DNA of 64,000 nt, from NCBI RefSeq assembly GCF_012974865.1, contig NZ_CP043633.1:682001-746000 (forward strand). Reading direction: 5' to 3'. The translations under genes were made by a program, and so were the position numbers. Below the pieces are notes generated by a model. That model did no database searches. It saw only the letters and a program-made list of their open reading frames with translations, and was not told the origin of the DNA. The DNA is from Nonlabens sp. Ci31. Its GTDB lineage: Bacteria; Bacteroidota; Bacteroidia; Flavobacteriales; Flavobacteriaceae. Below, piece by piece: positions 1 through 8,241 of the stretch. Position 1 is the stretch's first letter. Each line of letters begins with the position of its first letter.

Positions 1-769
1 CTAAACCATTGATCTGGCATATCGCTCCCACTACTTCCTCGGTAATTCCTGGAAATAGTTTTAAAACAACCACGCGATCCACAAGATCAGGTCGGTATCG
101 CATGCGGTTGGAATCCGGTACAGGTGTTTTTTCTTGTTTCGCTTTCGCGAAAGCGGGATCATCAACCTGCCATTTCCACAATAAACTTTTATCAATATTT
201 AAATTCACCCCACTAATCGCTAGTGGTGGGTAATTAGGCGAACTAAAGGCTTCAAAATGCTCAGCATTCATCTTTGCCGTTCTATTAGCCCGATACAATT
301 GGTATTCAAAATAAATACAAACCTCCTTAATGATCGGCCCGTCCTGATCCTGCTCTACCGCAAGTTGCAAGCTAGTGATCAAATTCTCCTTGGCATCGGT
401 ACGTAAATCACCTATAGGCAATTGGGAACCGGTAAGTATAATGGGCTTGGTAAGATTCTCAAACATAAAACTGAGCGTGCTACCCGTATAAGACATGGTG
501 TCACTACCATGAAGCACCACAAAGCCGTGGTAATCATCATAATTCTTATTGATGACATCACCTAGTTTGCGCCATTCTTCTAGGTTCATGTCTGAAGAAT
601 CTATAGGATCGTCAAAAGAAAAGGTATCTATCTCACAATCCAGCTGTTTTATTTCGGGAATATGAACAAGCAACTTTGAAAAGTCAAAAGCTCTTAAAGC
701 TTTGGTCTCCGGGTCTTTCATCATACCGATAGTTCCACCGGTATAAATCAATAGTATTTTAGGCTTCAT
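1..769 (-). CDS. ansA: Type I (cytoplasmic-type) L-asparaginase, 3' end outside window
   Basis: Hydrolyses L-asparagine to aspartate and ammonia. Reading on the minus strand from the ATG at 767-769 gives a start MKPKILLIYTGGTIGMMKDP with the catalytic-threonine motif TGGTIG. VLHGSDTMSYTGS follows, with the second-site Thr-Asp-type motif (HGSDT), and then KPIILTGSQLP. No signal peptide is present, which fits the cytoplasmic type I family. The frame stays open to base 1, so about 256 codons are present and the C-terminus is missing. The ATG lies 11 bases inside the end of the acyltransferase gene upstream, so the two are translationally coupled. An in-frame copy of the CGCTTTCGCGAAAGCG palindrome at 140-155 adds the residues AFAKA after WQVDDP. 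Confidence 0.9.
   Translation of the reverse strand, partial: MKPKILLIYTGGTIGMMKDPETKALRAFDFSKLLVHIPEIKQLDCEIDTFSFDDPIDSSDMNLEEWRKLGDVINKNYDDYHGFVVLHGSDTMSYTGSTLSFMFENLTKPIILTGSQLPIGDLRTDAKENLITSLQLAVEQDQDGPIIKEVCIYFEYQLYRANRTAKMNAEHFEAFSSPNYPPLAISGVNLNIDKSLLWKWQVDDPAFAKAKQEKTPVPDSNRMRYRPDLVDRVVVLKLFPGITEEVVGAICQINGL
140..155. repeat. Dispersed palindrome CGCTTTCGCGAAAGCG, exact copy
   Basis: This is an exact 16-bp palindrome inside the asparaginase gene. On the coding (minus) strand it is read as A-F-A-K-A between WQVDDP and KQEK. The flanks do not extend the palindrome. Confidence 0.9.
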
Positions 770-1889
770 TAGTGACTGCCAGTTTTTCTTTGTTCAACAC
801 GGGTCGTGCATACATGTTTAAGAAGCTTTCTACTGCCTTACGGTCTTCTACATTAACACGTAAACGCAACCTGCGTTCAAACTGCTGCATGTCGTGGTCT
901 GAATAATGCGTTTTGTATTTAGAACTGTTTGTCAGTAAATCATGAGCTACATAATTAGTAGGCCAAAGCTGGTAATTGGTCTGTATTTCTCTATCCAGAT
1001 GCTGTACAATGCGTTGCAACACTTGATTGGTACTTTGCTCTTCAAGAGCTTCTATATGAAAGGGCTTTGCCGCGTGGATATGGATGTGCTTTTTCTGACC
1101 TAAGGCTCCTTTTAAAATACTATTAAAATCTTCATTTTCAGATTTGATGTATTCTTCGTCGGCTTCTTTAGCAAGTAGTTCTGGCACTTTTAAAATATCA
1201 GTCGGATCGTACTCGTAAGAAATCGACACCGGGACAATACGCAAATTGTTCAAATAACTCTCTAAACCTTCTTTGCCAGCCGCGAGAGCGATCATTTTAA
1301 GCACGCCTTGTTCGGTGATATCGTTACCATCTTTAGTACGGCCTTGACGTTGCGCTACCCATACACTTCTATTGTCTTCGTGAATTAAGGAGTTGATATA
1401 CTCGCTGAGTTTCTTGCTACTCATTAAAATTTCCCTAGGGCTAACTCCTCTTTTTACTATAAAATTACGAGTAAGACGGCTTAGTGCGTTTACAAAAGGA
1501 CGCTGTACCAGGTTATCTCCTATAGCGCTTGCTGTTCGTATCAGACCTTTATTAAAAAGGGTGAGGTTGATCAAAGAAGTATCCAGAACAATGTCTCTAT
1601 GATTTGAAATATAGAGGTAGCTCTTTTTAGGATCTAACTGATCAAAACCCGAAGTAGTAAGTCCTGCACTAGATTCTGTTAGCACGGTCTCAACCGTTCT
1701 ACAAATCACATCACGCTGAAAATCATTGATAGATTTACAAGAGAGTATGATCTTTTTTGCCTCTTCGTAGTCCATGTCTTTAAACGTGTACTGGAAAAGT
1801 GATTTTATCATGGGGTGACGCACTGCGCTCTGAAGCGCAATTTGTACTTCAGCGTCATTAAAAAACCGTATGTCGTCGTATCTATTCAA
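759..1889 (-). CDS. 1-acylglycerol-3-phosphate acyltransferase-like (PlsC-type) protein
   Basis: A probable acyl-CoA/acyl-ACP-dependent acyltransferase of membrane lipid synthesis, 376 aa, longer than classical PlsC (about 240 aa). The acyltransferase block begins near residue 95 with SNHRDIVLDTS. The usual block I is HX4D; here the spacing from His to the last Asp is one residue longer (H-RDIVL-D), with an Asp also two residues after the His. A later VWVAQRQGRTKDG resembles the family's glycerophosphate-binding block. No clear signal peptide or membrane helix is seen. The gene sits between tatD (38 bases upstream) and ansA (11-base overlap), all on the minus strand. The lipid substrate cannot be told from sequence; phosphatidic acid or an amino-acid lipid are both possible. 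Confidence 0.75.
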   Translation of the reverse strand: MNRYDDIRFFNDAEVQIALQSAVRHPMIKSLFQYTFKDMDYEEAKKIILSCKSINDFQRDVICRTVETVLTESSAGLTTSGFDQLDPKKSYLYISNHRDIVLDTSLINLTLFNKGLIRTASAIGDNLVQRPFVNALSRLTRNFIVKRGVSPREILMSSKKLSEYINSLIHEDNRSVWVAQRQGRTKDGNDITEQGVLKMIALAAGKEGLESYLNNLRIVPVSISYEYDPTDILKVPELLAKEADEEYIKSENEDFNSILKGALGQKKHIHIHAAKPFHIEALEEQSTNQVLQRIVQHLDREIQTNYQLWPTNYVAHDLLTNSSKYKTHYSDHDMQQFERRLRLRVNVEDRKAVESFLNMYARPVLNKEKLAVTNEA

Positions 1890-1927
1890 ATCTTTGGGCT
1901 ATAAAAACAAATGTAATGATCTCCTTT

Positions 1928-2695
1928 TTATATACCGAAGACTTGGCGCGAATTTAAAGTTGTGATTTCTGCAATTTCTTTAAACTCTTTGTTATAAATC
2001 AGAGCTAGCTTCTCTGCTACTTGAATTAAATAGGCACTTTCATTGCGTTTGCCGCGGTAAGGGGCTGGCGCGAGATAAGGGGCATCTGTTTCTATTACAA
2101 TTTCAGAAAGCGGAATTTGATGGAGAAACTGATCTATTTTACCGTTCTTAAAAGTAACCACCCCACCTATTCCTAATTTCATTTTTAAGTCTACAGCGCG
2201 TTGTGCTTGTTCTAAATCACCAGTAAAACAATGAAAAATGCCATGAAGTGCCGTTCCTTTATAATCGTCTAGGACTTCAAAGACTTCGTCAAAAGCCTCC
2301 CGACAGTGAATGGCAATAGGCAGTTTCTTATCGATAGACCACTGGATTTGCGTATGAAAAGCTTCTTGTTGTTGCGATTGAAAACTCTTATCCCAATACA
2401 GATCCATCCCTATTTCGCCCACTGCTATATAAGGCTCCTTTTCTAGCATTTCTGAAACATGAGCCAGCTCTTCTTTGTAGTTTTCCTTCACATGTGTCGG
2501 GTGTAAACCACACATTAAATGAACTTGAGTTGGATATTTTTTTTTAAGACTCAGCATCGCATCTGTATAACTCGCATCTATGGCTGGTACAAAAAAACGT
2601 TCTACTCCAGCATCAAGAGCTCGTTGCATCATCGCCTCTTGGTCCTCATCAAAAGCCTCACTGTATAAATGGGTATGTGTATCTGTCAAAATCAT
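1928..2695 (-). CDS. TatD family metal-dependent hydrolase
   Basis: A TIM-barrel hydrolase of the TatD family, whose members act as DNA 3'-5' exonucleases or deoxyribonucleases. Metal-site motifs are visible in order: TDTHTHLY near the N-terminus, GEIGMDLYW, IHCREAFDE, GIFHCFTGD and IETDAPYLAP near the end. The frame can be extended upstream to 2797, but that extension is Lys-rich and unlike the family. The ATG at 2693-2695, which places the HxH motif about seven residues in, is chosen; it gives 255 aa, the usual length. It is the first gene of the minus-strand run tatD-acyltransferase-ansA. Confidence 0.9.
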   Translation of the reverse strand: MILTDTHTHLYSEAFDEDQEAMMQRALDAGVERFFVPAIDASYTDAMLSLKKKYPTQVHLMCGLHPTHVKENYKEELAHVSEMLEKEPYIAVGEIGMDLYWDKSFQSQQQEAFHTQIQWSIDKKLPIAIHCREAFDEVFEVLDDYKGTALHGIFHCFTGDLEQAQRAVDLKMKLGIGGVVTFKNGKIDQFLHQIPLSEIVIETDAPYLAPAPYRGKRNESAYLIQVAEKLALIYNKEFKEIAEITTLNSRQVFGI

Positions 2696-2847
2696 AAGGC
2701 AAAAATAAGGATTGCTATAGGCATGCTTTGCCTTTTTTAGAAGAAGTTTGCGCTGCAGTTGTTTTGCTTTCTTTTTTTTAAAAGAAGTGCATACCACAGT
2801 TGTTGACCTAAGAAAGCTCCATTATATTTACCTCTTAAACCTATTTC

Positions 2848-3288
2848 ATGGCATCGCTTAAAAAATTACTTCTATCCCAAGGCTATATAGCGCACCAACT
2901 CAGAGTGGCATCAAAAAGTGGTCATCTAGTTACCAAAGCATCCATAAATGGTCATCTGGGAAGGTTTATTATAGACACAGGTGCCAGTGCTACTTGCGTA
3001 AATCAAGCCATGTATAAAGAATTTCAACTAGAAACAGAATTTATGGACCGACAAATAGGTACAGCTAGTGGTTCTCTAAGACCACGTATTTCTCATCACA
3101 ATACCTTAGAATTAAGTGATTGGTCAGATGAAGATGTCACCTTATTAAGTATGGATATGAGCTTTATCAATACCGCCCTTAAAACAGAAGGAATGCGTTC
3201 TATACAAGGATTATTAGGAGCCGACTTCTTGATCGCTGCAAAAGCAATTATAGATTACAAAGGCAAAAAGATGTATTTAAAGCCATAA
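2848..3288 (+). CDS. Retropepsin-like aspartic protease (clan AA)
   Basis: A small 146-aa protein with the single-domain pepsin-like motif IIDTGASATC at residues 41-50 (catalytic D43-T44-G45). A later hydrophobic-Gly segment, GLLGADFL, matches the second half of retropepsin-type folds. Members of this family act as homodimers. No signal peptide or membrane segment is obvious, so it may be cytoplasmic. It is transcribed alone, divergently from tatD, and ends directly at a strong bidirectional hairpin. The substrate is unknown. Confidence 0.8.
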   Translation: MASLKKLLLSQGYIAHQLRVASKSGHLVTKASINGHLGRFIIDTGASATCVNQAMYKEFQLETEFMDRQIGTASGSLRPRISHHNTLELSDWSDEDVTLLSMDMSFINTALKTEGMRSIQGLLGADFLIAAKAIIDYKGKKMYLKP

Positions 3289-3323
3289 AAAAAGCCTTGA
3301 TAGTGATATCAAGGCTTTTTTTT
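3287..3323. terminator. Bidirectional rho-independent terminator
   Basis: A perfect hairpin with arms AAAGCCTTGATA and TATCAAGGCTTT around a GTGA loop is flanked by A-run and T-run. It lies between two convergent genes (protease + and lipoprotein -) and starts inside the protease stop codon. Confidence 0.9.
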
Positions 3324-3337
3324 AAATGAGGTTGTCA

Positions 3338-4171
3338 TCAATAGGAAACACTAAAGGTTCCGTTGGTGATATCAAAATTATTGGGTGGACCGGTCACAAA
3401 GTTAAAAGTTCCAGAAACCGTATTTGCTGCAGGGTCTGCTGTTAAAATTTCTAAAGTACCCGTTACCGAGATGGCACTAGCACCACCGCTAGTCGTATAA
3501 GTAGCTGTATAATCGCCACTTGAAGCAAATGGGTAGGAACCAGGAGTTATCGCACCTGGAAAACTTAATGTTATTGCCGCTGAGCTATTAGCACCACTTA
3601 CTAAAATAGTTCCAAAAGAATCCACACCAGCTACCGTTTGAGGGTTGAGAGCAACACCATCCACATTTGCATTAAAGCTGTCTGTAGTAGACCCACCGCC
3701 GCCTGTACCTAATGCTCCACCAAATGGCACTTGAAAAATAATACCTCTTCTCATATAGAGAGAGTCTGCATTATTTGCTAAGTAACTCACAAAACTAAAA
3801 GTTCCCGTAACCCCACTTTGAGCGTTTACAGAAGTAAGACGTACTTCTCCGTTTCCGTTTCCTAGGTTAGAAGAGAAACTCTCAGAACCGTTAAAGGTAT
3901 AAATAGCCTCACTTTGAGAACCTGCATCTAATCTATACGTGCCTACACCATCACCGTCAAGGTTAAACTCCAATGTTTCTAGAGGATTTTGTCCAACTAC
4001 CCTAAGTGTTCCATCTGCATTTACCGTAGCGCTCATTTGGGAGGACTTAAAAAATTCTCCATTGCGTACCGCTTGGATCGCAGGTGTATTATCTTCTTCT
4101 AAATTTTCAGAACAAGATCCAAAAGAGATGACAGCAAGAGCTATCAACAAGTATTTACTAATCAGTTTCAT
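3338..4171 (-). CDS. Predicted lipoprotein of unknown function
   Basis: The start at 4169-4171 gives MKLISKYLLIALAVISFGSC, a lipoprotein signal peptide with the lipidated Cys at residue 20. An upstream in-frame ATG at 4258 would bury this signal and is rejected. The mature 257-aa part is rich in Ser, Thr, Gly and Asn and looks all-beta. It contains SFNANVDGVAL in its second half, a pattern seen in flavobacterial lipoproteins with a repeated beta domain. It is probably anchored to the outer membrane or periplasmic face. No enzymatic motif was found. Confidence 0.75.
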   Translation of the reverse strand: MKLISKYLLIALAVISFGSCSENLEEDNTPAIQAVRNGEFFKSSQMSATVNADGTLRVVGQNPLETLEFNLDGDGVGTYRLDAGSQSEAIYTFNGSESFSSNLGNGNGEVRLTSVNAQSGVTGTFSFVSYLANNADSLYMRRGIIFQVPFGGALGTGGGGSTTDSFNANVDGVALNPQTVAGVDSFGTILVSGANSSAAITLSFPGAITPGSYPFASSGDYTATYTTSGGASAISVTGTLEILTADPAANTVSGTFNFVTGPPNNFDITNGTFSVSY

Positions 4172-4298
4172 AGAATAAAATATGTGTTGCAACAAATGTA
4201 AATAAAATATAAAGATATGATGTATATTATTAAATAAATGATATTTTTGCAAACTCAAATTAATAATCAGGGTCGGGCACCCATAAACTTTAATAGTT

Positions 4299-4802
4299 AT
4301 GCCAGTAAAAATTAGATTACAAAGACACGGTAAAAAAGGAAAACCATTTTATTGGATCGTTGCAGCTGATGCACGTTCAAAAAGAGATGGTAAATACCTT
4401 GAAAAATTAGGCACTTACAACCCTAACACCAACCCAGCAACAGTAAATCTAGATGTAGATGGTACTGTAACTTGGTTAGAAAATGGTGCACAACCTACAG
4501 ACACAGCGCGTAACTTATTGAGCTACAAAGGTGTGATGATGAAGAAACACCTTAAAGGTGGTGTTCTTAAAGGTGCATTTACAGAAGAGCAAGCTGAGGA
4601 GAAATTCACGGCATGGCTATCTGAAAAAGAAGGTACGATCTCTGGTAAGGCATCAGGTCTTCAAGCAGATGCTGACGCAATGGCTGCAAAAGCTCTAGAA
4701 GCTGAAAAAGCAGTAAATGAAGCTCGTATCGCAGCAAATACTCCAGAAGTAGTTGAAGAACCAGCTGCTGTAGGTGATGATGCAACAGAAGAAGAAGAGT
4801 AA
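4299..4802 (+). CDS. rpsP: 30S ribosomal protein S16
   Basis: A structural protein of the small ribosomal subunit. The start [20 protein letters not shown] is the canonical S16 N-terminus. The conserved S16 core covers about residues 1-80. It is followed by an Ala/Glu-rich tail to residue 167, as in other Bacteroidota, roughly double the length of the E. coli protein. It is followed 11 bases later by rimM, the usual S16-RimM partnership in 30S assembly. A TATTTTTG box at 4242-4249 could be its -7 element, but no matching -33 TTG was seen. Confidence 0.97.
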   Translation: MPVKIRLQRHGKKGKPFYWIVAADARSKRDGKYLEKLGTYNPNTNPATVNLDVDGTVTWLENGAQPTDTARNLLSYKGVMMKKHLKGGVLKGAFTEEQAEEKFTAWLSEKEGTISGKASGLQADADAMAAKALEAEKAVNEARIAANTPEVVEEPAAVGDDATEEEE

Positions 4803-4813
4803 AAAACAAGGCC

Positions 4814-5341
4814 ATGCGTAAAGAAAAATGTTTTTACGTTGGTACTGTAGTTAATAAATTTAGCTTTAAAGGGGAGTTACTAGTTAAACTAGACACAGAC
4901 GAACCAGAGCTTTTTACAGAAATGGAATCAGTTTTTATCGAGATCGGTAAAAACTTGGTTCCATTTTTTATTGAATCTAGTCAGCTGCACAAATCACTCC
5001 TTCTTAGAATAAAAATAGAAGATATAGATGACGAAGCTGCGGCAGACGCAATGATGAAGAGAGATCTTTATCTACCTCTTTCTTTTCTTCCTGCACTAGA
5101 AGGGAATAAATTTTACTTCCATGAAGTCATCAATTATAAGATGATAGATACCAATCATGGCGATATAGGCACCATTACAGGTATCAACGATATGACTACT
5201 CAAGCACTTTTTGTAGTAGATCACAACGGAGATGAAATTCTGATTCCGGTCAATGATCATTTTATTGATCAATTAGACCGAGAAAACAAGACCATTACTG
5301 TTACCACACCAGACGGGTTGATAGACCTGTATCTTTCTTAA
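4814..5341 (+). CDS. rimM: Ribosome maturation factor RimM
   Basis: A 30S-assembly factor that binds S19 and helps mature the 16S rRNA head domain. The protein is 175 aa, the family's usual length. The N-terminal beta-barrel begins CFYVGTVVNKFSFKGELLVK. A PRC-barrel domain from about residue 95 includes YKMIDTNHGDIGTITGI and DEILIPVNDHFI. It lies in the same operon as rpsP and trmN6, with short gaps (11 and 22 bases). Confidence 0.95.
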   Translation: MRKEKCFYVGTVVNKFSFKGELLVKLDTDEPELFTEMESVFIEIGKNLVPFFIESSQLHKSLLLRIKIEDIDDEAAADAMMKRDLYLPLSFLPALEGNKFYFHEVINYKMIDTNHGDIGTITGINDMTTQALFVVDHNGDEILIPVNDHFIDQLDRENKTITVTTPDGLIDLYLS

Positions 5342-5363
5342 GCGGTATAAATTACTTTTTATC

Positions 5364-6125
5364 ATGAGCCTATTCAAATTCAAAGAATTTACCATAGCTC
5401 AAGACCGCTGTGCTCAAAAAATAGGCACTGATGCTGTTTTATTGGGCGCTTGGGTAAGAACTTCTCAAGAACCCAGAACCATCCTTGATGTAGGAAGTGG
5501 TACCGGAGTTATTTCTTTGATGCTCGCACAAAGGTTTCCCAACTCCCATATAGAAGCTGTGGAAATAGATGTAGATGCCTACGAGCAAGCAACAGAAAAC
5601 TTTGAAAACAGTCCATGGGGCAATCGCTTATTTTGTTTTCATGCTGCCTTCCAAGAGTTTTATGAAGAGGTAGAAGAACGTTACGATCTCATTGTGAGTA
5701 ACCCACCATTTTATGATGCCGTCAGTGTCAAGAATACAGAACAGATCGAGGACAAACGCCAGCAAGCTAGATTTGATGACGCCTTGGCTTTTGAAGAACT
5801 GGTTTATGGTGTTTATCAATTGCTGGAAAGCGATGGGACTTTTGCCTGCATTATTCCTAAAGATAGAGAAAAGCGTTTTCTAGAAATAACGTCTCATTTT
5901 CAGTTAGAACCCGTGCGCACGACATACGTTAAAGGCACGGAAGACAGTAAAGTAAAAAGGTGCTTGATGGAATTTCGCTTTCGAGCCATGCCTGCCGGCA
6001 GGCAGAAAAGCGTGAAAAACAACTCTGCTATTCCTAAAATAGAAACGCTCGTCATTGAAAAATCAAGACACGATTATACAGAAGTTTATATAGGTCTTAC
6101 AAAAGACTTTTACTTGAAAATGTAG
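5364..6125 (+). CDS. trmN6: tRNA1(Val) A37 N6-methyltransferase-like protein (TrmN6/YfiC family)
   Basis: An AdoMet-dependent N6-adenine methyltransferase. It has the AdoMet-binding loop LDVGSGTG at residues 41-48 and the N6-adenine catalytic motif NPPF at 113-116. The N-terminus FKFKEFTIAQDRCAQKIGTD is typical of the family. Near the C-terminus (residues 209-214) a short insertion, MPAGRQ, comes from the palindrome CCTGCCGGCAGG. It falls in a variable loop after the phrase LMEFRFRA and probably does not disturb the fold. It is the last gene of rpsP-rimM-trmN6. The exact tRNA target is inferred from family. Confidence 0.85.
   Translation: MSLFKFKEFTIAQDRCAQKIGTDAVLLGAWVRTSQEPRTILDVGSGTGVISLMLAQRFPNSHIEAVEIDVDAYEQATENFENSPWGNRLFCFHAAFQEFYEEVEERYDLIVSNPPFYDAVSVKNTEQIEDKRQQARFDDALAFEELVYGVYQLLESDGTFACIIPKDREKRFLEITSHFQLEPVRTTYVKGTEDSKVKRCLMEFRFRAMPAGRQKSVKNNSAIPKIETLVIEKSRHDYTEVYIGLTKDFYLKM
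5976..6012. repeat. Composite palindrome: PAGRQ element flanked by CGCTTT/AAAGCG
   Basis: The palindrome CCTGCCGGCAGG (5991-6002) sits between CGCTTTCG (5976-5983) and GAAAAGCG (6005-6012). The outer halves resemble the two halves of the window's dispersed palindrome. The whole stays in frame in trmN6. Confidence 0.7.
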
Positions 6126-6206
6126 ATTTTACGTCATCTCGTAAAGATTTGTAGAATAGCATTATTACGATACTTAGAAAAACAACTCGCAATCGATTGA
6201 AAGATT

Positions 6207-6247
6207 AAAAATAATTAGGCCAGATTCCTTAAGAATCAATTATTTTT
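6207..6247. terminator. Possible terminator hairpin after trmN6
   Basis: Outer arms AAAAATAATT and AATTATTTTT enclose an inner GATTC/GAATC pair. The stem is A+T-rich and ends in a T-run, 81 bases after the trmN6 stop. It is the only terminator-like structure between trmN6 and the acyl-CoA dehydrogenase. Confidence 0.45.
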
Positions 6248-6317
6248 ACGACCAAATTACTCTAATAACAAAACCTTTAAATTTTGTATTTTTAGTTTTG
6301 TATTTAACATTTAAAGA

Positions 6318-7502
6318 ATGAAACCAGATTTATTTGAAGCACCAGATTATTATAACCTGGACGACCTTTTAACTGAAGAACATAAAATGATACGCGATGC
6401 TGCCCGTGCATGGGTAAAACGTGACGTATCCCCTATTATAGAACAAGCAGCGCAAGATGCAAAATTCCCTAAGAGCATTATCCCAGGCCTAGCTTCCATC
6501 GGAGCTTTTGGCCCGTATATTCCTGAGGAATACGGTGGTGCTGGACTGGATCATATTTCTTACGGATTGATCATGCAAGAAATAGAACGTGGAGATAGCG
6601 GTGTAAGATCTACGGCTTCTGTACAATCTTCTCTAGTCATGTACCCGATATGGAAATACGGTAGTGAAGAGCAACGCATGAAATTCTTACCTAAACTTGC
6701 TAGCGGTGAGTTTATGGGATCCTTCGGTCTTACAGAGCCTGATCATGGTTCTAATCCGTCTGGAATGATCACTAATTTCAAAGATGCTGGAGATGGAGAA
6801 AACGTTATTCTTAACGGCGCAAAATTGTGGATATCTAACAGTCCGTTTTGTGATGTAGCTGTTGTATGGGCAAAAAATGAAGAAGGACGCATACATGGGA
6901 TTATTGTGGAGCGTGGTATGGAAGGATTTACAACTCCAGAAACTCACAACAAATGGTCACTGAGAGCCAGCGCTACCGGTGAGTTGATTTTTCAAGATGT
7001 CAAAGTACCTAAAAGCAATATTTTACCTAACAAATCTGGATTAGGAGCACCCTTAGGTTGTTTGGATTCTGCTCGTTTTGGTATTGCTTGGGGAGCCATA
7101 GGAGCTGCCATGGATTGTTATGATACGGCATTGCGTTATGCAAAGCAACGCATCCAATTCGGTAAACCAATTGCTGCTTTTCAATTACAACAAAAGAAAC
7201 TAGCTGAGATGATTACCGAAATTACAAAGGCGCAGTTACTTGCTTTCCGTTTGGGACAATTAAAAAATGAAGGTCGTGCAACATCGGCACAGATCTCTAT
7301 GGCAAAACGTAACAATGTAGAAATGGCCATTAATATCGCTCGTGAAGCGAGACAGATTTTAGGCGGTATGGGAATTACTGGAGAATACAGTATCATGCGC
7401 CACATGATGAATCTTGAAAGTGTGATTACTTATGAAGGTACTCACGATATTCATTTATTGATTACTGGACTAGATATTACTGGTGAGAACGCTTTTAAGT
7501 AG
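6318..7502 (+). CDS. Acyl-CoA dehydrogenase, glutaryl-CoA dehydrogenase-like
   Basis: A flavin-dependent acyl-CoA dehydrogenase of 394 aa. The FAD/substrate signature GSFGLTEPDHGSNPSGM and the phrase WISNSPFCDVAVVWAK are both close to glutaryl-CoA dehydrogenase. So are LRASATGE, RFGIAWGAIGAA and the C-terminal YEGTHDIHLLITG, which carries the catalytic-base Glu. It would oxidise and decarboxylate glutaryl-CoA to crotonyl-CoA in lysine/tryptophan breakdown, feeding electrons to ETF. It stands alone between two hairpins. A TAGTTTTG box at 6293-6300 may be its -7 promoter element. Assignment to the broader acyl-CoA dehydrogenase family is certain; the glutaryl substrate is likely. Confidence 0.88.
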   Translation: MKPDLFEAPDYYNLDDLLTEEHKMIRDAARAWVKRDVSPIIEQAAQDAKFPKSIIPGLASIGAFGPYIPEEYGGAGLDHISYGLIMQEIERGDSGVRSTASVQSSLVMYPIWKYGSEEQRMKFLPKLASGEFMGSFGLTEPDHGSNPSGMITNFKDAGDGENVILNGAKLWISNSPFCDVAVVWAKNEEGRIHGIIVERGMEGFTTPETHNKWSLRASATGELIFQDVKVPKSNILPNKSGLGAPLGCLDSARFGIAWGAIGAAMDCYDTALRYAKQRIQFGKPIAAFQLQQKKLAEMITEITKAQLLAFRLGQLKNEGRATSAQISMAKRNNVEMAINIAREARQILGGMGITGEYSIMRHMMNLESVITYEGTHDIHLLITGLDITGENAFK

Positions 7503-7527
7503 CATTTATTAAAAAGGCATCCTATTT

Positions 7528-7564
7528 AAAGGCTTAGAAATTTTATATTTCTAAGCCTTTTTTT
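7528..7564 (+). terminator. Rho-independent terminator
   Basis: Arms AAAGGCTTAGAAA and TTTCTAAGCCTTT enclose a short A/T loop and are followed by a T-run, 25 bases after the acyl-CoA dehydrogenase stop. Confidence 0.9.
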
Positions 7565-7582
7565 AATTTCTAAACACCAATT

Positions 7583-8129
7583 ATGAAAAACCTATGCTAT
7601 ACCTTACTCCTACTTTCTTCCATTTCATCTTTTGCCCAAAACGACTCTATCCTTAATTTTCAAGACGAAACTATTTATAGGATCAATATCCTACTACCCG
7701 GACTGGAAATAGAAAAAGACGTTTACAAAGATTTTTCTGTGGTTGGAAATCTAGGCCTATTTCCAGGTTATTATAAAAACAACAATCTGTTTAGTAATAG
7801 TGAGGAAGGATTCTTTTTCATCCCTTTCATAGATTTACAAGTCAGATATTACACTAATTTTAATCGCAGAATTGAAAAAGGAAAAACAATTGTTAAGAAT
7901 ACTGGTAATTTTGTAGCTTTAAAATTTACCAATTATTTCGGAACAGCAACAGACCATCGCAGTACAGAATCCGTAAGAATTGCAGGCATGGCTTACGATA
8001 TTCAACGCACTTACTGGGATCACTGGCATCTTAATTTTGAAAGTGGTCTTATGGCAAATTTTAGATGCTGACAGAAATGATACTACCGTATTACCTTGGA
8101 TTTCTTTTCAAATTGGATATACTTTTTAA
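7583..8129 (+). pseudogene. Small outer-membrane beta-barrel-like protein, frameshifted near its 3' end
   Basis: The start MKNLCYTLLLLSSISSFAQN is a signal peptide with a cut after FA. The body alternates aromatic and polar residues as in a small outer-membrane barrel. Frame 1 stops at 8071 after the phrase GLMANFRC. The next frame continues LDADRNDTTVLPWISFQIGY and ends in Thr-Phe-stop at 8127-8129, the aromatic-ending C-terminal strand expected of such a barrel. Removing one T from the TTTT run at 8059-8062 joins the two into one protein of about 181 aa. The lesion is therefore a one-base homopolymer expansion, either real or a sequencing error. Function is unknown. Confidence 0.65.
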
Positions 8130-8222
8130 CTCGCTTTTGAAAATGGAATAGACATCACTCAAAAAAAGAGTTAATCATTTATTAATTCCGTTTTTTAAAG
8201 TGAAAACTACAAAGCCAGTCTT

Positions 8223-8230
8223 TATTTTTG
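8223..8230 (+). promoter_or_regulatory. Possible -7 promoter element (TATTTTTG)
   Basis: It matches the Bacteroidota TAnnTTTG box, 11 bases before the DUF3050 start codon. No -33 TTG was found at the right spacing. Confidence 0.35.
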
Positions 8231-8241
8231 CGGTATAATAA

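Noticed and set aside
2695-2797. N-terminal extension of TatD
   Set aside because: The extra 34 residues are Lys-rich and the HxH motif would be too far in; the internal ATG matches the family start.
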